Source: Bacillota bacterium (GTDB taxonomy: Bacteria; Bacillota_I; Bacilli_A; Acholeplasmatales; Acholeplasmataceae). Taken from it: a stretch of 9,682 bases of DNA. Within the stretch, counting starts at the first letter, position 1. Every line of letters starts with the position of its first letter. The notes under the pieces were generated by a model. That model saw nothing but the letters and a program-made list of their open reading frames with translations. It was not told the origin of the DNA and did no database searches. Shown piece after piece: positions 7,370 through 9,682 of the stretch. The translations under genes were made by a program, and so were the position numbers. The stretch covers positions 1 to 9,682 of the forward strand of contig JAEWVV010000153.1 of the NCBI GenBank assembly GCA_023458995.1, read 5' to 3'.

Positions 7370-8146
7370 ATGGGAAAAATCATAGCGGTTTCTAACCAAA
7401 AAGGTGGTGTAGGTAAAACAACCACAAGCGTCAATTTATCTGCAGCCCTAGCAGAGCACAATAAAAAAGTACTACTTGTAGACTTTGACCCGCAAGCAAG
7501 TACGACAACAAGCCTTGGCATCAACCGAAGTATGTTATATTCAGCAATTCATGATGTTTTACTCGATCAGAAGACAATTGAGGAAACGATCATTCATTTA
7601 CCAGAAATTAATGTTGATGTTATTCCATCGACTATAGAACTTGCACATATTGAGGTGAAGTTGGATCACGATGATCGTGAGTATATTTTAAGTCATAAAC
7701 TGGCTCAAATTGCTCACCTTTATGATTTCATCTTGATCGACTGTCCACCAAGTTTAGGTTTACTCACGATAAGCGCACTTTATGCAGCAAACTCGGTATT
7801 AATCCCAGTACAGTGCCAGTTTCTAGCTATAGATGGATTAACTCAATTACTTAATACAATCCGTATCGTTCAAAAAAAGATGAAAGTAAACAATCGTAAT
7901 TTAGAAATTGAAGGCGTTTTACTCACGATGCTTGATAAACGAACAAAAGCAGGATGGGAAATAGTCCACGAGATTAAGGACTATTTCAAAGAAGGCGTAT
8001 TTGATACGATCATTACAAGCAACGTTGCTGCTCAAGTTGCACCGACATATGGGTTACCAGTATTAACGTTCGCACCTAAATCACCTGCTGCAAAATTATA
8101 TAAATCTTTAGCAAAGGAGATTGTGACCAATAATGAGCGAAGATAA
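7370..8146 (+). CDS. parA: Chromosome-partitioning ATPase ParA (Soj)
   Basis: Deviant Walker ATPase that moves or regulates the ParB-origin complex on the nucleoid. The 258 residues match short chromosomal ParA/Soj proteins, which lack the N-terminal DNA-binding domain of plasmid type Ia ParA. Visible are the deviant Walker A KGGVGKTTTS (11-20) with signature Lys11, Walker A' VDFDPQAS (37-44), and Walker B LIDCPPSLG (122-130). AGAAGGGAG lies about 10 bases before the ATG. It follows rsmG and overlaps parB by 14 bases. The linkage to mnmG-rsmG is typical of a chromosomal, not plasmid, partition system. Confidence 0.96.
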   Translation: MGKIIAVSNQKGGVGKTTTSVNLSAALAEHNKKVLLVDFDPQASTTTSLGINRSMLYSAIHDVLLDQKTIEETIIHLPEINVDVIPSTIELAHIEVKLDHDDREYILSHKLAQIAHLYDFILIDCPPSLGLLTISALYAANSVLIPVQCQFLAIDGLTQLLNTIRIVQKKMKVNNRNLEIEGVLLTMLDKRTKAGWEIVHEIKDYFKEGVFDTIITSNVAAQVAPTYGLPVLTFAPKSPAAKLYKSLAKEIVTNNERR

Positions 8147-8960
8147 AAAAGCAAGAACATTCACTGACTTATTACAAGAACATCATATTGATGATGTACT
8201 CGAAGGAGAAGTAATTGAAGAAATTTTGCTATCGGATATTAAGCCCAATCCTTTTCAACCTCGTCGCATATTTGATGAAGAAAAAATTAATGAATTAGCT
8301 CAATCCATCAAGGAACATGGTGTATTCCAACCTATTATTTTAAAAAAGGTTAAACAAGGGTATATTATTGTTTCTGGTGAGCGTCGTTATAGAGCTACTC
8401 TAAAAGTTGGATTAAAAACTATACCTTCCATTATTAGACAGTATGAAGAAGCTAAAGTTGCCGAAATTGCTCTAGCAGAAAACTTACAAAGAGAAAATTT
8501 AACACCTATCGAAGAAGCTGAAGCATATAAAATTGTCATGAAGAGTCTCAATTTGACGCAAACTGAATTAGCAGAAAAAGTTGGTAAGAGCCGTTCTCAT
8601 GTGACGAATACACTTGGACTACTCAATCTTCCCCAGGAAGTACAACACCTATTATTAACCAATGCTATCAGCATGGGTCACGCTAGAGCTTTAAGTAAAC
8701 TAGAGAATCAAGAAAAGATTATTAAATTAGCTCACAGAATTATTAGTCACCAATTAAGTGTAAGACAAATCGAAGAACTAACCCAAGAGGAAGTTAAAAC
8801 GAATAAGATCGAACGAAAAAAGACGACGAAATATAGTGTTCAAGAGAAAAAGTTATCTCATGAATTGGGTTATAAAGTTAAAATAGATGATAAGAAAATT
8901 GTCATTTACTTAAAAGATCAATTACCTGATGAAATAATTGAAAGATTGATCAAAAAATGA
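8133..8960 (+). CDS. parB: Chromosome-partitioning protein ParB (Spo0J)
   Basis: CTP-dependent DNA clamp that loads at parS, spreads, and recruits SMC. The 275 residues contain the N-terminal ParB/Srx domain with GERRYRA (82-88) for nucleotide binding, ENLQRENLTPIEEA (117-130), a helix-turn-helix LTQTELAEKVGKSRSHVTNT (141-160) for parS recognition, and a C-terminal dimerisation region. AAAGGAG at 8113-8119 precedes the ATG by 13 bases, slightly long, inside the end of parA. It ends in TGA, with ATGA shared with the next gene. No full parS site was found in the window, so its binding sites should lie elsewhere on the chromosome. Confidence 0.96.
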   Translation: MSEDKKARTFTDLLQEHHIDDVLEGEVIEEILLSDIKPNPFQPRRIFDEEKINELAQSIKEHGVFQPIILKKVKQGYIIVSGERRYRATLKVGLKTIPSIIRQYEEAKVAEIALAENLQRENLTPIEEAEAYKIVMKSLNLTQTELAEKVGKSRSHVTNTLGLLNLPQEVQHLLLTNAISMGHARALSKLENQEKIIKLAHRIISHQLSVRQIEELTQEEVKTNKIERKKTTKYSVQEKKLSHELGYKVKIDDKKIVIYLKDQLPDEIIERLIKK

Positions 8961-9142
8961 AATACAATGTTGGCGATAAAGTAGTTACAAAAAAGAAACA
9001 TGTGTGTGGAAATGATGTTTGGTTAGTCGAACGCATTGGTGCTGAAGTAAGGATTAAATGTACCAAATGTGATCGCGAAGTCATGATGATGAAAATGGAA
9101 TTCGATAAAAAGATTAAAAACATCGTGACAACAACCGATTAG
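8957..9142 (+). CDS. DUF951 family zinc-ribbon-like small protein
   Basis: A 61-residue protein that matches the DUF951 family: KKKHxCGxDxW (12-22) followed by a VxRxGxEVRIKCTKCDR segment, with cysteines at 17, 35 and 38 plus His15 as possible metal ligands. The function of the family is not established. The ATG overlaps the parB stop as ATGA, a classic coupling arrangement, and DUF951 genes are often found next to parB in Firmicutes. The real start is clear because the frame has no room upstream without entering parB. It is the last gene of the mnmG-parB block; a large hairpin follows. Confidence 0.88.
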   Translation: MKYNVGDKVVTKKKHVCGNDVWLVERIGAEVRIKCTKCDREVMMMKMEFDKKIKNIVTTTD

Positions 9143-9152
9143 TTTACTATGT

Positions 9153-9223
9153 AAAAGAAAAGCATAAGACTATGAGTCATCTCAAAACAGCCAAATAATG
9201 AGATAAAAATAGTCTTTTCTTTT
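9153..9223 (+). terminator. Compound terminator hairpin closing the parAB block
   Basis: AAGACTAT (9166-9173) pairs exactly with ATAGTCTT (9209-9216). Inside it ATCTCA (9179-9184) pairs with TGAGAT (9199-9204), and outside AAAAGAAAAG (9153-9162) can pair with CTTTTCTTTT (9214-9223), which also supplies the T-rich tail. The A-rich left arm mirrors the T-rich right arm, so it might work in both directions, although no reverse-strand gene is visible on its right. Confidence 0.75.
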
Positions 9224-9272
9224 GAATAAAAATCATTAAAAAGACAAAAAGCGATTTTTATATTAAAAGTGG

Positions 9273-9301
9273 TTGCATTTTCTTAAATGATACGATAGAA
9301 T
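9273..9301 (+). promoter_or_regulatory. Promoter of tRNA-Tyr
   Basis: TTGCAT at 9273-9278, a 17-base spacer and TAGAAT at 9296-9301, with an AT-rich upstream flank. Expected start about 9308, fourteen bases before the mature tRNA. The rest of the gap between 9143 and 9321 shows no gene. Confidence 0.75.
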
Positions 9302-9321
9302 ATAAAAGCAAGCCCAAAAAT

Positions 9322-9406
9322 GGAGGGGTAGCGAAGTGGCTAAACGCGGTAGACTGTAAATCTACTCCCTACGGGTTCGGCAGTTCGAATCTGCCCCCCT
9401 CCACCA
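9322..9406 (+). tRNA. tRNA-Tyr (anticodon GTA)
   Basis: A complete 85-base class II tRNA. Acceptor GGAGGGG (9322-9328) pairs with CCCCTCC (9396-9402); discriminator A9403 is followed by an encoded CCA (9404-9406). The anticodon stem GTAGA/TCTAC (9349-9353/9361-9365) frames the loop CTGTAAA with anticodon GTA at 9356-9358. A long variable arm (CCC-TAC-GGG, within about 9366-9378) is as expected for bacterial tRNA-Tyr, and the T arm is GGCAG-TTCGAAT-CTGCC. It lies upstream of the rRNA operon and has its own promoter. Confidence 0.97.
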
Positions 9407-9416
9407 TTTATAATAA

Positions 9417-9470
9417 GACCTTGTAGTTGAGTAATAAAAACTCTGCTAAAGATATTGACAAGGTCATTTT
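9417..9470 (+). terminator. Hairpin after tRNA-Tyr, possible weak terminator
   Basis: GACCTTGT (9417-9424) pairs with ACAAGGTC (9458-9465), with an inner GAGT/ACTC stem (9429-9432/9440-9443). Only ATTTT follows, a poor U tract, so termination may be incomplete. The right arm contains the end of the -35 box of the rRNA promoter. Confidence 0.45.
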
Positions 9471-9483
9471 ATAATGATAGAAT
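9455..9483 (+). promoter_or_regulatory. rRNA operon promoter
   Basis: A perfect TTGACA at 9455-9460, 17-base spacer, and TAGAAT at 9478-9483. The -10 is identical to that of the tRNA-Tyr promoter. A TATAAT at 9470-9475 is too close (9-base spacer) to be used with this -35. Start expected about 9490. Confidence 0.85.
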
Positions 9484-9489
9484 GTATAA

Positions 9490-9530
9490 GCACGCCTGAT
9501 AAGGGATGTGCGCAAGGTCTTTGAAAACTG
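9490..9530 (+). promoter_or_regulatory. rRNA leader with boxB-like hairpin and boxA-like antitermination site
   Basis: Starting at the predicted first base, GCAC (9490-9493) pairs with GTGC (9508-9511), with CC/GG extending toward a TGATAA loop. Just after it, GGTCTTTGAAAACTGA (9516-9531) closely resembles the Firmicutes boxA TGTTCTTTGAAAACT. The order hairpin then boxA matches known rRNA antitermination leaders, where NusB and S10 bind boxA. Confidence 0.7.
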
Positions 9531-9601
9531 AATGATGATGAGTGTATCGAGATTTAAAAAAAAGAGATTAAAAAAAGAGCTATTAACAAACAAAACATAA
9601 A

Positions 9602-9682
<81 letters not shown>

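Noticed and set aside
9227..9260. Inverted repeat TAAAAATC (9227-9234) / GATTTTTA (9253-9260)
   Set aside because: Very AT-rich, 18-base loop, no T tract in a useful place; in such a composition this is weak evidence for a structure.

Overview
The window looks like a housekeeping stretch of a low-GC, wall-less bacterium close to Acholeplasma (Mollicutes). Three things point there. The first 81 bases of the 16S gene at the right edge have a short, Acholeplasma-like V1 region. The sequence is AT-rich. TGA acts as a normal stop: it ends mnmG and parB, and tryptophan is TGG throughout, so the Mycoplasma/Spiroplasma UGA=Trp code is excluded. The genus is inferred from memory of the 16S sequence, not from a search. 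All genes are on the + strand.

Layout. Bases 1-591 hold the tail of a NusG domain II protein and a complete small membrane protein of the Gx transporter family. Bases 614-942 are a self-contained rpmE (L31) unit with extended -10 promoter, short structured leader and intrinsic terminator. Bases 974-2113 hold tdk (thymidine kinase), overlapping tadA (tRNA adenosine deaminase), then the small SRP RNA (ffs). Bases 2134-4777 carry a promoter, an unrecognised two-helix membrane protein, and the transketolase gene tkt overlapping its end. Bases 4790-9142 are a tightly packed block, mnmG-rsmG-parA-parB-DUF951, mostly joined by short overlaps and closed by a large hairpin. Bases 9273-9682 carry tRNA-Tyr with its promoter, then an rRNA promoter, leader and the start of 16S.

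Functionally the window mixes translation and RNA maturation (L31, TadA, MnmG, RsmG, SRP RNA, tRNA-Tyr, 16S), nucleotide salvage and pentose phosphate metabolism (Tdk, Tkt), and chromosome segregation (ParAB). It reads as a mosaic of gene pairs that are linked in other Firmicutes (rpmE-tdk, tadA-ffs, mnmG-rsmG-parAB) but joined here to different neighbours: dnaX/recR do not follow ffs, and mnmE/dnaA do not precede mnmG within the window.

I see no mobile element, CRISPR array, defence system or toxin-antitoxin pair, and no convincing new biological system. The points most worth a second look are the loss of three of four zinc-ligand cysteines in Tdk, a non-GNRA apical loop in the SRP RNA, a dyad in the promoter of the unknown membrane protein, a possible L31 leader, and alternative pairings around the tRNA-Tyr/rRNA junction.
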